Origin: Dichotomocladium elegans
Taxonomy: Eukaryota; Mucoromycota; Mucoromycetes; Mucorales; Lichtheimiaceae
Assembly: GCA_025716815.1 (NCBI GenBank)
Contig: JAIXMN010000005.1
Coordinates: 992,001-1,056,000, forward strand
Direction: 5' to 3'
Length of the DNA stretch: 64,000 bases
The translations under genes were made by a program, and so were the position numbers. The notes below the pieces were generated by a model. It worked only from the letters and a program-made list of their open reading frames with translations, was not told the origin of the DNA and searched no databases. Below are positions 1-12,090 of this stretch, in pieces. Each line of letters opens with the position of its first letter. Position 1 is the first letter of the stretch.

Positions 1-611
1 CAGGTTTCGCAATATCCTTCCTTCAGGTGCCCTGAATAACGCACCCAGCGTGGACTGTACATGTCGTCTTTGTACCTTGGTTTCTGGGGCCGGGGCATGC
101 GCTCTTCGTCCGCCATAAGAATAAAAGAGGGCATCGACTTTGTGCGCTTGCGTTCTCTCGGCGCCTGGGATGGCGGCGGATCGTATGAGGCTAGTAGTGG
201 GGTGCTCTGGCTTGATGCGAGCGGTCGGGCCATCGGAGCCATGACGGAGTCTAGAGTCATTGCTGGTGGTTGTGATTGTGGCGGTGCCACTGATGCCATG
301 ATGGGGTCTGTTTGATGTTCCGTTTAGCCAGCAGAGCAGAGGAGAGAGCATGAGGTTGGGTGCCTTTTAATTTTACCTTGATAACAAGACACCACTGTCA
401 GAGCTTCATCAGGAATCTGCTGCTGCTGCTGTGGTTGTTGTTCAGCCTGTGTATCATAGTATGATATCATGGGGTAGGACATATGGGTATCAGAGTAATA
501 TGGAGTGGAGGCCGCCAGTGGATCAAATGCCTGTAGCGAGACTTCTTCCAGCCAGACCGGAAGGTCCGCCCACAGCGAAAGCGATGTGGTCAGAGCGTCT
601 TGATAATGCAT
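1..611 (-). CDS. Rua1-like transcription regulator (C-terminus beyond window)
   Basis: Partial gene on the minus strand. Exon 1 is 611-377, then a 69-bp intron (donor GTAAAA, acceptor CAG), then exon 2 from 307 to the window edge; the frame is continuous across the junction. The N-terminal part is low complexity with a glutamine run and a proline/serine-rich stretch. Near the edge the protein reads PRYKDDMYSPRWVRYSG and then LKEGYCETC, which matches the start of the fungal Rua1 C-terminal domain (PF14616 type: Y-x-PRWVR, G-x-C-x-x-C). That family is named for a Ustilago regulator of glycolipid synthesis; members have a cysteine-rich C-terminal region and are thought to act in the nucleus. The targets here are unknown. 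The domain's remaining cysteines would lie before base 1, so the assignment rests on about 25 residues. Confidence 0.7.
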
Positions 612-1750
612 TTTGCTTTATTTTTGTTTTCGCTTGGGTGAAGAAAGTCAGAGGGAGAAGAAGAAGAAGAAGAAAAAAAAAGAAGCTTGATATATATGAA
701 GATGGCATTATTTAAATATAACAGAATGAACGCTAAAAAAAGACCTCATGTCTGTCATGTATGGAGGTGTTACCTAGCGCGAATTATGCACATATACACA
801 TGTACATTCTTTTACAAGAAGACGAACATATGAGCATCGCATGGATCGCCATTCGATAGTGCAACAATTAGAGTTCATTGGGGGGGGGGATGCGAGCGAG
901 GGCGGGTAGAACGTTACATTATTACCCCGTGCGGCCCATGGCACGGACTTGCGCATCGGGTTGTTCGCTTTTGGCGGAAACACCAGAGAGTCATGGGGGT
1001 TGTGTTCCGGTTTGAGAGGGACATGGCTAGGAGGGCGGGTTTAGATCGAGAGTAGAACCGTTTTTGACAGTCATGGTCGGGGGTGAATGGACCACCCGCA
1101 CACGGTTGGATCGAAATGGAAGCTGCTTGTCTACTTATGAGCCTTATTGTCTTGCCAGTCTTGATGGCTTGGATTGCATTCGTCGTTGGAAATGCCTAGA
1201 CCGTCAGGTGTCCCTTAAAACAGAAGCCCACCGATGCACAATGTCGGCTCTTTATACGACGGTGACCGTGACCTGCGGTGATCTGCTCTGTCCGCGGGAA
1301 AGAAAAAGCGAGAGAGTCACGGGGCACACTGGAAAGAGGAACAATGTGCTTGATTGATCAGCCGGTACCCACGCACCATCGTCGGGTCTAGCCTGTAAAT
1401 AGAAATACAACGGGGTTTATTAACGCTGGCCCATCTTGTCTTACACCCCCACCCCCCACATACACCTCTCCCATCGGAGGGTCATCAAGATGTTCTTCTT
1501 TACAGAACATCCGCATCGCGCCGGGCCATCCGTTAGTCAGTCGCATTTCTAGGGTCTCCGGGAAACAAACTGCGCCCTTCCGATAGGCTGATGAACCAGC
1601 CCATCCACGCTCTAACCCAAAACAATCTGCTAGAACGGTGTCCGACAAACACTAGTCTTTATATTTTCCATGTGCCTGGTTTATGTGTATGTACAATGTA
1701 ATTGATCTGCAATAGAATGATTGTTAAAAGACGAAGGGGAGGAAGGATCG
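612..1750. other. Intergenic region, no supported gene
   Basis: It lies between the 5' end of the Rua1-like gene and the 3' end of PDB1. It has a GAA-rich purine tract at 655-684 just upstream of the Rua1 start and a G9 run near 881-889. The open frames here (for example 1064-1357 plus and 1388-1648 minus) show no domain, repeat or splice-supported extension, so I treat them as chance. It probably holds the Rua1-like promoter. Confidence 0.5.
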
Positions 1751-3161
1751 CTAAGCAGACCCAATCCGCTTGTCTAGGACCATCCGGACTGCCTTGCAAA
1801 TGACCTTATCATCAGGGAATGCAAGTTTCTCCAGATTCTCGGTATACGGAGTCGGCACATCTGCACCGGCTACGCGCAGGAGAGGACTATCAAGGTAGTC
1901 GAATGCGTCGGCTTGAAGGTTGTGTGTGTGTGTGTGTGTATGCGTGAGGATTTTCTCATTCGTCTTTCCTGCATTGAACACTTACATTCCATGATGCGTC
2001 CTGCAATTTCAGATCCCACACCAAACGACGCCCATGCTCCCTCAACTGTGATGATGTGATTTGTTTTCTTCACGCTCTGGACAATGGTCTCCATGTCCAT
2101 TGGCTTGATCGTGCGCAAATTGATCACCTCGCACTCAATGCCATTCTCCTTGGCGAGCGACTCCGCCGCCGCGAGCGACCAGCCCACATAACGCGAGTTT
2201 GCGACGATCGTCACGTCCTTGCCTGGCCGCTCCACCTTGGCCTTGCCAATCGGCAATACAAAGTCCGGCCCGAGGGCCTCGCGCGACATGGGATACGATG
2301 CGCCGTACTCGACTTCGTTCTCCAGGAAAACCACCGGGTTCGGGTCCCGGATGGCCGCCTTCAGCAGTCCTTTGGCATCTTCCGCATTCCAGGGTGCCAA
2401 GACCTTGAGGCCCGCCACAGATCCATACCATGCAGAATAGTCTTGCGAGTGCTGGGCGGCCACACCTGCAGCAGATCCGTTCGGACCCCGAAACACAATC
2501 GGACAGTGGACAATGCCGCCGGACATGTAGTGTGTCTTGGCGGCCGAATTAACGATTTGGTCAATGGCCTACTAGGACGGATAGATATATTCATGAATCA
2601 TGCACGGACGGTATACCAAAAAAAAAAAGGTCCTGCCTCTGTTTCCACTTGCCTGCATCGCAAAATTGAACGTCATGAACTCACATATGGGCTTAAGCCC
2701 ACCAAAGGCCGCACCTACAGCAAGTCCTGTGAAACCCATCTCGGTGATCGGCGTATCCACCACCCGACGGGGCCCAAATTTGTCCAGCAGGCCACGTGTC
2801 ACCTGTCGATATAAAAAGCATTCAAACATCGGCAAGCGTGTCCACCCCTCAACCACCCTCCGACCGTGTTAAAACCTTGTAGGCGCCGTTGTACTGTGCT
2901 ACTTCTTCTCCAAGGAGAAACACCTTGTCGTCCCGAGACATTTCCTCCTCAAGCGCGTTATTTAGCGCATCGCGTACCGTCATCTATTGCTGTCGTTAGC
3001 AAAATCCTGGGGGCATCTCCCAAGTCCTCTCTTCGCCCCCCCCGTACTTCAGTCCCGTTATCAGACGAATAACTCCGCAGGGCCATTGGGAGACCGACTC
3101 TATGATACCGGGTAGCCATGCGCGGCAGTCGTCTCTTCACGGTAAATGAAAGCACGTTCAT
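1751..3161 (-). CDS. PDB1: Pyruvate dehydrogenase E1 component, beta subunit, mitochondrial
   Basis: Five exons: 3161-3048, 2983-2876, 2802-2653, 2568-1986 and 1911-1751; total 1116 nt, 371 residues. The protein forms the E1 heterotetramer of the mitochondrial pyruvate dehydrogenase complex, which decarboxylates pyruvate with thiamine diphosphate. The N-terminus ([20 protein letters not shown]) is basic and hydroxylated, as in a mitochondrial presequence. It is followed by [46 protein letters not shown] and [16 protein letters not shown] blocks that match the family over its full length. Intron 3 (2652-2569) needs a GC donor (CAG|GCAAGT); without it the conserved [18 protein letters not shown] segment is lost. 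Intron 4 holds a (TG)9 tract on the plus strand. Only 160 bp separate the start from the SEC1 stop, so the promoter and the SEC1 3' end share a very short spacer. Confidence 0.95.
1921..1939. repeat. (TG)n microsatellite inside PDB1 intron 4
   Basis: A perfect dinucleotide run beside the acceptor of PDB1 intron 4 (it reads CA in the transcript). Similar tracts sit in introns of TOM70 and the KH-domain gene. Confidence 0.9.
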
Positions 3162-3321
3162 TATGATTATCGGAATGGTTGTCAGCGATAGAAGCGAAGG
3201 AAATAAAAGGCACGATTTAATAAGAGTGGTATGGGAAGATAAACGAAAAATAAGAGAGAGAGAGGAAGAATTTATGCAAAAGCCCGTCATTGTGTCATAA
3301 AGGGATGGAGCGGGGACTTTT
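3162..3321. promoter_or_regulatory. 160-bp SEC1 3' end / PDB1 promoter spacer
   Basis: The whole space between the SEC1 stop codon and the PDB1 start codon, both genes on the minus strand. It must hold the SEC1 polyadenylation signals and the PDB1 core promoter. The plus strand has a GA-rich run near 3250-3270. No specific factor site is claimed. Confidence 0.45.
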
Positions 3322-6318
3322 CTACTTGCGCTTAGCACCGTTTTTAGACGCAGTAGGGACAGGGGAGTTAGGCGATGTTTTCGACGACAGATGAACACTG
3401 CCGCTGTATTGTGGAACAGCAAGCTTGGGCCCACGGCTCGCATCGTTCAATCTGGCCAGATCCTCAACAAAACGATTGGGCGTGATGATATGTGTCGATC
3501 CTAACCCGATGAAAAGATAAGCGGGAGAATGTGCTTTGCCTCATCCAAGACAGACACTTACCGATGTAAACATCCCGGTCATAAGCCTGCGACAGCTCAT
3601 AGGCAGACCGCATCTCAGAATAGGTTACGCCACCGGCGATAAAGATAATCACAGGCGGCCCAGATGCAGGCTTGGGCTGGGCCTAGGATAAACGTATTAG
3701 ACACCTTAGAAATATCCCAGGGTGGTGGTATATATGTGTCATCCTACATTTTTCCCCGTGGTCTTTTTATGCCATTGCGTCTTGTACACACGCAGCTGGT
3801 AGTTCTCTTTTGGCGCTTGTGTTGGGTCACGTCTCAAGTCTTCTGGGCGTGCTATCCGTATCAATGGGAAGAGACTCTGGTCAATGGTTTCCTTGATATG
3901 CGCCTACATACAACAGATTGCCTTTAGTATGCCATCATTGTTTTTCTATACCTCGACCATGGGCGTTTTTTCATGCCATACCTCTGCTACACGCTTCACA
4001 ATTGGGACGTAACGTGAGAGGTCAAACGGCACGTCCTGCTGGGCAGGCGTGCTCTCCCGTTTGTGCTTCTTGTGCCAACGCGATGATTTTTCGCCTTGCT
4101 TGCCCGCCGATTTGCCATGCTGTACGCCGAGCAACGAAAGGTTTTCGATTGCATCCTTGTGCTCCTTGTCCAGGCGTGCATGCGAGAGAAGGAGTGTAAG
4201 ATCTTCTTTATCCACCTTGTCGCGTGTTGCAAACCAGATCATGATCAAGCGTGCCTTTGTCATTTGGCTAGTTTGGTTGTCAGCATCATAGTAAACGTCT
4301 GCATCCTATCAAGCAGAACACGGTCTATCTCGTCCAACCGTCCTCTCTCGTACCTCGTATAGGGATCGTCTAGAATCGGCAGAAGCTCCTCCACAAGATT
4401 CTTTGGCACCTCATGCTCAGGCGTTTCACCAACTGCCATGTTCTAAATCCATAGTCAGTCTGGATCGTCCTTCAACATAGATGTCATATCTACGTCACCT
4501 GCTCAAGAAGACCAATAGCACCCAGGTTTTGCTCGCGGAACTCGTTCATGCAATCGCTAGCAATCGTCATATGTGCCGAAAACTACTTTCAAATGCATCC
4601 TGAGGACCCACTCTCCTCCTTAGGGTTTTCTTTTCCTTCCTTACCTTGGTTTTCATCTCCTGAAATTGTGGCAGATTGGCGATCATATTCTTCATATCAT
4701 GCAAGCTGCGGGCAGATGCATGGCCCGAGGTTGAACCGCCACCTTTGTTTTCATCCATGAACTTGTTAAAGTCATTGATCAGCTGATCGGTGGTGATAGC
4801 AATGTGGATATGTCGGATGGAGGTGTACACTGCGTCCTGATCGGTCAGGCTTGCTTCTTGCTCCTTCGTAGTGCCATCTTCCTGGACGAATTCGTAGGTA
4901 TATTTGAGGCCACCAGCAGTCTCTTCGACCTTCAGCAGATCGGCTACCATAGCCTGGTAGGTAAACTCGTGCAGCAGAGGCGCAACGGGATCAATCGTTC
5001 GGTCGAGGATAATCATGGTTGCTCGTCCCGCAGACCCCTCCTTGGGGGCTATCAACGTGTAACAAATCAGCATTCTATATAGATTAATCCCCACCACCAG
5101 CGAACCCCATGCAAAATGGAAGCATGGAAACACCCACCGGAAATTTTGGATTCGATTTTGTAAAGATGTCCAACTGCTCCTGGAAGACCTTGGCCAGATG
5201 GCCAGGAATATTGCGGTTGACCGAGTCTGGATCATCCAAGGGGCGATGGTACCGGACCAAAGGATTCTCACCGAGGGCAACACAGACGCAGAGCAACTAG
5301 CGAAGGCCATTGTGAACTTCTTACCGTTATCTCGAATGCGTCTTCGTTTTTTACCTGCTTCGCCATATCCTCCAGATCACCTGCAATCTCGTCGATTGCA
5401 CTCGTGGATTGGTTAAAATTGCTGTTGCCAAATAAGGTAAAGAATTTTTGGTCGTCATCCAGCGTGAACACGGCAGGTTCACGCACTGAAGAGGTTACAG
5501 ATAAGCTTCTTCAGGAAGTAGGGTACGTTCACACCTGTATAAGGGACGCTACGCTATCTCTCTCTCTCTCCCTTTGTCTGTGTGTATGCTCATGTCTGTA
5601 CACCTACCTACGAAATCCATATAGAGATCTTTAAGTTGCTTGACATATCCAATGACCTTTGCTTCATTTAGCCACTGCCGTAAGTTCCCAAATAGTCGTT
5701 GATCAACGGGTTGGATAAAGTGTATGTGAGCAGCGGCATACATCGGACCAGCGGGCCTGGCCAGATCATCGACAAGACGACGGCAGGATGCCTCGCAAGG
5801 CGTCAAGATATAGACGGCCTCGACACTTGGATAAGGCTGTCTTTGCTTTTCGATATTCTCCACAACTAAAAAGTAAGCAGCCATCAGCCTCCACCTCCTC
5901 CCAGAAAAGGAGCTTATGCCAACAGCATACCTGTCACCTGAAAAACGGGAAAAAAAAACGAGTTGAGTAATAGGCCGGTAAAGTGTTGTTTCGTTATGCA
6001 GCTTCTTTTGTCCCTCCTCTAGCCCGCTAATCCAACCGCTCATCCTTTTTCGGTCATCTCTTTTTTTTTCCCGACTTACATTTTCCTCGAGAATGTCATA
6101 CATTTTGCAGGCCGAATTAAGGATCTTCAGCGAGAAGCTGTCGACCACAACGAGTTTCCAACGGCCTGCGGGCTGGACAGACTTGATGATCTCCAGGAAT
6201 TCTAGTCCTCAACAATCAATACTGGATCCATGACGCCCAGAGCGAGATGATAGACCGTACTGTTTCGAAGCGTCTGGTCAACACCATTGCGAATTGTTAT
6301 GCTGGTTTCGGTTGACAT
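3322..6318 (-). CDS. SEC1: Sec1/Munc18-family exocytic SNARE regulator
   Basis: Thirteen exons: 6318-6261, 6201-6080, 5937-5931, 5865-5608, 5485-5355, 5296-5134, 5048-4645, 4582-4499, 4442-4354, 4267-3982, 3903-3748, 3682-3562 and 3500-3322; total 2058 nt, 685 residues. Sec1 proteins bind syntaxin-type SNARE bundles and drive vesicle fusion at the plasma membrane, at the hyphal tip in fungi. Family landmarks in order: GRWKLVVVDSFSLKILNSAC, KMYDILEENV, MIILDRTIDPVAPLLHEFTY, NLPQFQEM, NMAVGETPEHEVPKNLVEEL, RYVPIVKRVAE, PPVIIFIAGGVTYSEMR and an N-R-F-V-E-D-L-A-R-L block near the end. Exon 3 is only 7 nt (GTGACAG) and joins ...EEN to VVENIEK in frame. The basic tail ends GAKRK. The start was chosen because its short first exon splices in frame into the conserved domain. 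Confidence 0.95.
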
Positions 6319-7073
6319 GAGTCTTCGTTTTCTTTCTTTCTTTTTTTCCGGTTTGTAACTTTATATGAACGCCTAGGTTTGGAATAGGTTGGAAGGCGAG
6401 AAAATGGGAAGGGGACTCGGCTCGGCGCCCATCCGGAGTCTGAATTCTTGACCCAGCCCACACCGTTTTCATTTGTGCTCCGTTTTCCCCTCTCTCCCCT
6501 CTATCTCTATATGTATATTCAATATGTGTGCATTTTTGCATAGAGCATGAGTGAGCCAAAAAAAAAAGCTAGCTGAGCGCAGTCAAAGTGGACGAAATGG
6601 CAATAGATATGCTAAAGGAGAGGTTTTCCGATGATTTTCCCCGCCTCCAAACAACCTAATCCAGGTACCGTGTGCGTTCCTCGCAGAGAGACAACAGATA
6701 ATGTAAGAGATAAGAAGAACAACAACAATAAGCACCAGAGAGCAGCAAAGGAAAAAAAGATCGGGATCAACCAAAGGACTTGTTATGCAGGTGCTACAAA
6801 GTGATGACCTCTTTCGCATTGGGGTCGATCCGATTTTTCTATCATCTAACAGAGAGAGGGATACAAGACTCGGGTACCAGAGAGGGATTGTCATGGCAAC
6901 ACAAAAGTGCAGAAAGAGAGATCATCGATGCCAATTTTTTACAGTTGAGAGAAGAGAGAGAAAGATGCTGTGTATGTTCGGGATATGAATGTAATGGTTT
7001 TGGAAAAAGAAGATGCATGCGTATGAAAACAAAGTGATACAAGGCAGCAGCCGAGTTGCACGCCCACCCCCGT
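6319..7073. other. Intergenic region upstream of SEC1
   Basis: About 750 bp between the SEC1 start and the end of the next gene. It presumably holds the SEC1 promoter and the 3' UTR of the glycosyltransferase. Only short frames without recognisable content were seen. A pyrimidine-rich CTTTCTTTCTTT run (6330-6348) lies just upstream of the SEC1 start. Confidence 0.5.
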
Positions 7074-9184
7074 TTAACCTAGACTCCATTGGGTAGCCAA
7101 CCAGTCGTACGACGTGAGCGCATCTGGGCTTGCACAGTCCGGTGCGCGACTTTTAAGGGAGTACTATTGTTGAATGTTTATTTGTCAGTGGGAGTCAATC
7201 ATTATTGCAGAACACGAGAACTTACGCGTGGCATCGAAATTGTGCTATCGTCTGACCGAGAATGGAAGGCAGCTAACTTTCCATAACCTTGTGGGCTGAT
7301 CACTCGATAGTCGGTATAACTTAGCAACCAGTTCTCGATGACAGCACTGTTGACGCCGGGCGTCATGCGCTCCAGGGTGACTGCCTTGGGGTTCTCGACA
7401 TTGATATACTTGCGTACCTGCTCGGGCTCAATATGCTCCAGAGGCAGGCCTGTGATCACCGTCGACGTGATATTATGGAATTTCCCGAGATACTCAACTG
7501 CGCGAGTCCGGTTCGTGTTGAGCGAGTTGAAGTCATCACGAAGACGACCCGAATCGGTAATCATAAAATAGACGATACGCTTATGATGCGGCTGCAGCTT
7601 GGTACCCACGAGCTGGTTGGCACACGTCATAAAATGATCCCACATCTCAAGCGTATTGTGATCATACTGAGGATTAGCCAAAGCGTTATCATCTGTGCGA
7701 ATCTATAAGAGGAATTGGGAAGGCAAATCGTATCGATGAATTTTCTGGCTATGCGTTGCATTGCACAAAGAAATTGCTTGGCCGTTTGATTTTTTACCTG
7801 AAGACCAATACTCAAAACGCTGTCCATCTGAAAGAGCTCTCGATAAGCATTGATAAACCGACGAGAACCTATGGTAGGACGGAAGAGATAGTCCGCCAGG
7901 CAGCCGAAGGCGTTTTCCTTTGTGAGACCCATCTCGTGAAGAATCGGTGGATATCGATCAGATTCCTTAAAGGTACGAATGATGTAGGCGCGATTGGATC
8001 TCACTTGTACGTACTACGCAGGGCGGGGAAGGAACATAAAAAAGAAACGGAGGAATCGTGTAATTAGCATGGCTGGATAACCAGACCGCGCGGTGCGGGA
8101 AGTGAGCAGATCTCCTGTACACTCCCACCCCCCAAAAAAATCTTACTGTTGCATTCCAGAGATCTTGGAAATCTTGCATCGGACCACTGGGAAACATCGT
8201 TTCTCCCAGGGTTGGATATTTTTGGTTTAGCGTGTCCACGAACTGTACCGAGATGCCGGCTTCTGCGTTGTTGTAAAGGTCGCTCAACTCGTCAGGATCA
8301 AAGCTCCAATCAATGTTTGGCTTCTCAAAGAGCACTTCGAGGGGGATTGGGTTCTCATCATCCCAGTGAGCAAGATAACCGCGGTCGGTGAGTAGCGCGA
8401 AAAAGAAGGTAGAAATCATGCCTTCATGGAGTGTGTGTAGGGGGAAGGGGCGCAAAAAAAAGGATTAGCCGAATTCCTCATTATACTGTCATCATGATGG
8501 ATTTACCACTCATGCGGTCAGCAAGTCCACCACAGCCGCGATTCGAGTTCACCGGAACCTTCATACAAAGATACGAAATAAACCGCGGTGCCTCTTTGGC
8601 GGGATTGACCAGATCGCCTGTCTTCAGCTTTTCAAGTTGTTCGAGTCTTTGTTTCTGCTGCGCACGATAACTCTCTTGCCAGTTGCCGCATTCGCCATGA
8701 ACATTGTAGGTCATTGCATCCTGGAACCCATGCTGAGGATCGTAGGCATTCTTGCAATACTTCTCCACATCCTCGGGAGCGATCAGTCGGACAGCATTCA
8801 GGAGAGAGGGATCAGGTGCAGGTGGAGTGTAAGAGCCATCTTCGCTCTTGGCAATGAAGAGCTCATTGGGCAGTTCGCAAGTTGCAAGTTCGTTGTTCTG
8901 CGCAAGGGAAGTTTCTTGCGCTTGCTCGTCAGCGTCAGTAACTAGTCCCCACCCATATTCTGTAATTTTATTTTTGGCAAGCAGAGCATGTACGTAAGGC
9001 TAATTGTCTCGACAGGTTGATCGATGGGGGGCAAGAGAAACTTACGAGGATAGAGAAACGAACAAAGAGCCATGATAACCACAGCAAGAAGACTGAGGAG
9101 GGTCAGGGCCTTTGCAAGTTTGTACTTGAACATCAGGCTATCATTGTTCAAGCCGACACGCTTGTAGGAGGGGCCGGAAACCAT
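7074..9184 (-). CDS. Type II membrane glycosyltransferase, fucosyltransferase-like
   Basis: Six exons: 9184-9046, 8959-8507, 8421-8147, 8013-7798, 7702-7226 and 7163-7074; total 1650 nt, 549 residues. Residues about 24-43 (LAKALTLLSLLAVVIMALCS) form one hydrophobic anchor after a basic cytosolic tail, as in Golgi type II transferases. The lumenal domain has NRGCGGLADRMSGMISTFFF followed by ALLTDR, which resembles the GLGNR...LLSLASTFLYALLT block of GT37-type fucosyltransferases. Further on are LSIGLQIRTDD, YFMITDSGRLR and VISPQGYGKLAAF, in the order expected of a donor-binding GT-B half. Many cysteines suggest a secreted fold. It could add fucose to cell-wall glucuronans or to glycoproteins; substrate and linkage cannot be read from sequence. 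Exon borders were set by frame and conserved blocks; the last short exon is the least certain. Confidence 0.75.
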
Positions 9185-9794
9185 GGTGGAGGAGTAAAGA
9201 GGGGAATGAGGATACTTCTTCCCAAAGAGCGGACAGGATGTTTCAGTAGAAACAACGGTTTGAGAAGGAACAGAAAGCGAAAGAGAGGAAAGACTCGATC
9301 GACAGAGTTAAGCTTTATTGGTCGTGCTGCACAGAGACAAATTGACTCTCCCCTCATTAACCGCGTTACACAGAATATCATTCATTCAACTCCTTTCATC
9401 CAACCCTCCCCCCAACCCATTGGCGCCTACACACTTGCCAATTACACCTCGGTATCCGTCTTGTCCGCTCTGACATTAAACAACCGATCATCGAAGAAAA
9501 ATAAACAGAACAAGTTGATGCGGGAATACATATAGCACCCCTTTGTGTGTACTCACTTCTGCGGGGATGGTGGAGGGGGGGGTGTGCAGATGAGGGGATC
9601 AACAGGCGGTGGAGGAGGGACTGTCGAATCAGAACGGCTGACGACGCTCATGAACAAATTTAGACGGGTCGTTGCGGCTCATGCCGGAATGCAATGAAAT
9701 AAAAAAGCACCAGCCACTCCCTCCTGTCCGTACTTCTTCCTTCTTTTCCCACCCATACCCTCCCCTCCCATATCCGAAAAATAGATATATTACA
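9185..9794. promoter_or_regulatory. Shared divergent promoter region
   Basis: 610 bp between two head-to-head genes, the glycosyltransferase (minus) and the aftiphilin-like gene (plus). It must contain both start regions. A pyrimidine-rich stretch occurs at 9730-9775, shortly before the plus-strand start. No defined operator was recognised. Confidence 0.55.
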
Positions 9795-11764
9795 ATGGAG
9801 ACTACGCGCTGCTGTCAACAAAACCAGCATTCCGAAGAAGACGACATGGGCTTTGAAATGGCGAGCCCCGCTTGCTATCGTAACATTCTGACCAACGTCA
9901 ACGCCTATGCTGACGACGGCTTTGAGAAGTTCTTCAGCCAGCAATCGTTCGACGCTTCGTCCAAGAACCCTATGTCTTTGCACCAACAGCAACAGCAGGA
10001 CTCTGGAGTGGGTCCGCTGGCGGATTCGGCCTCAGATAATCATCCTCGTGCGGAAGCCAGTTCGCCGCAGCCTTGCTCCTCAGACGAACAACCGCCTATC
10101 AACAGCGGTTCCTCTGACGATGACTTTGGTGATTTTGAAGGCTTCGGTCCATCCCCAGTGATGCCTGTTGTGGAAGACCAGGCAAGTACCCTGTCTCAAC
10201 AGATGTCACCGTCTTCAACGCCTGCCTAGCATGAAGAGGCAAGGCTGAAATAAAGTGAACAGAACAGAGTATCTGACCCCCCTTGCTTCTTTACTTGGGC
10301 ATCCTAAAGGATGATGGGCTCTTTGGGTCTGTGGAACATGCCCTCAGCCGCTGGAAAAAAACATTGGCTGAGGTATTTCCTCTGCCCAACCTGCATGAGG
10401 AGTGGGTAATGGGCAGCCCTTTGAATATCAAACAATATGTGCTCGAGGAAGCCCATGAGTAAGTAGACCGGATTGCTGTTATTGGATCAGGCATGAGATC
10501 TTTCTTCCTATTTATTGCTCATGATCTTTTTTCTCTACGTGGTCATGTTAGATCAGTCCATAGCAGGATAACGTGGACTTCGGTCACACATGTAATGGAT
10601 GATGATACTGGAGTTCCCAAGGTCAGATGGACTCACTCCAAGAGCGAGGACTTGTATCTTGCGAGCCTTGGCTGCAAGCGACAAGAGGTATATGAGTAAG
10701 AGCAGCAAGGGTGCGAAGCGAGCTTTGAAACTGAAATGTAAACAACTATGGTAGACCATAGCCCAGGCGTTCCCAAGGTTGTGCATTGCCGAAGAAACAG
10801 AAAAGGACGAAAATACACCGACACCGCCACCCACCATTGCAGCTGAGATACCATCCGTGAAAGATATCTCTGAGGTAAAAACTCCGGGACATCTTTTAAA
10901 CCCCCGCGTTTCCCGTATCGCAATACTAGTGTGTAACGACTTCCTTAGGTCCATCACCAAATCGCACCGTCTGTCAAGAGCTTCGGGCTGTCGTCCTTTG
11001 CAAAGTTCCTTCCGCGTCTATCCACTTCAACTCCCCGCACATCAATACCAGACCCCCCTACGCCCCTCTCCACATCCTCGTCCACCAATCGATGTTCCAT
11101 CGATAGCCAGCCGTGGACATCATCCGCAAACAGCGATAGCACACAGCATTCGTCGCCCGCTTCCTCGACACATCCATCTCCTGTATTCTCATCCACAAAG
11201 CCTGTTGCAGGCCTCCACCAGCAGCAATCGACGATACCCAGCAATGATGATCATGCTAGCGTAGCCGAATCCACGCGTGACAAGCGACATACATTGCCCC
11301 CTGCAATCAATACACTCGCTGCGAACAAAAGCACCATGTCCAAGGCCCCATTGACCGCAAGCTTGTTAGATCTTGACGATGACAGTGAGGTCTTCGTCTC
11401 CAGCCCATCCGCATCACGCTCCTTTTTTTCGTTCACACCCTTGTCACCAACAGCCGCCTATCATGCGGCGAATGATAAGCGGCATACACTGCCGCTCGCT
11501 TCTTGGAATCTACAGCCACTTGTTCCCAAAAAGCACATGCCCGCACCACTGCAGCCGGTGCCCATTGCTGTTACTCCCGCACCGGCATTACAATCCACAA
11601 CAGGCCAAGCACCTCCTCTGTATCCTACATCATTTGCATCATCCATGGTCTCGTTCCCTCAAGAGACCGTTCGCGATTGTGACGACGATGACTTTGGTGA
11701 CTTTGTTGCTTCGAATGATGTCGATGCAGACGATGACGGTTGGGGCGGCTGGAGCAGTGCATAA
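9795..11764 (+). CDS. Aftiphilin-like clathrin/AP-1 accessory protein
   Basis: Five exons: 9795-10181, 10310-10458, 10552-10687, 10767-10874 and 10949-11764; total 1596 nt, 531 residues. The protein is mostly disordered and serine/proline-rich but carries two copies of the acidic DDDFGDF motif, one near residue 110 (SSDDDFGDFEGFGPSP) and one near the C-terminus (CDDDDFGDFVAS, followed by DDGWGGW). Such motifs bind the gamma-ear domains of AP-1 and GGA adaptors, and aftiphilin-type proteins use them at trans-Golgi/endosome clathrin coats. The middle segment (VEHALSRWKKTLAEVF ... VPKVRWTHSKSEDLYLASLG) looks like the folded core. Intron 1 (10182-10309) uses a GC donor, CAG|GCAAGT; reading through it hits a stop at 10227-10229. 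An AT-rich polyadenylation-like stretch follows the stop. The family call is moderate; the exon chain is better supported because all phases close. Confidence 0.7.
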
Positions 11765-12090
11765 ATTCATGTATTAGACGGTCTATAAAATAAAAAAAAT
11801 CTCAAAATTCTCATCATTCTCAATGCGTGGAATGGATGAGAGAAAAGGCAACGTTGCGCCATGCCCAAAGAGAAAGTAAAAAGCGTCACGTTAAGCCTCT
11901 AAACCACTTTTTTAGGCCCTGCATACCGGCGAATCTGCTCTCTCAGCCAGTCCCCGCCCCGCCCCCACGCCCCCCGCCGCTGCCGCCCCCGAAATATTAA
12001 TCTGTATCAAAGGACTGGCCAGTCCCCCCTGTCGCATCTCGCTCATTTCTTTTTTTTCTTTCCGCCTCCAAATAAAATTAACATTTTAAA

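Noticed and set aside
2056..2814. 252-codon plus-strand ORF
   Set aside because: Antisense shadow of PDB1 exons; its sequence has no family resemblance and it spans the PDB1 introns by chance.
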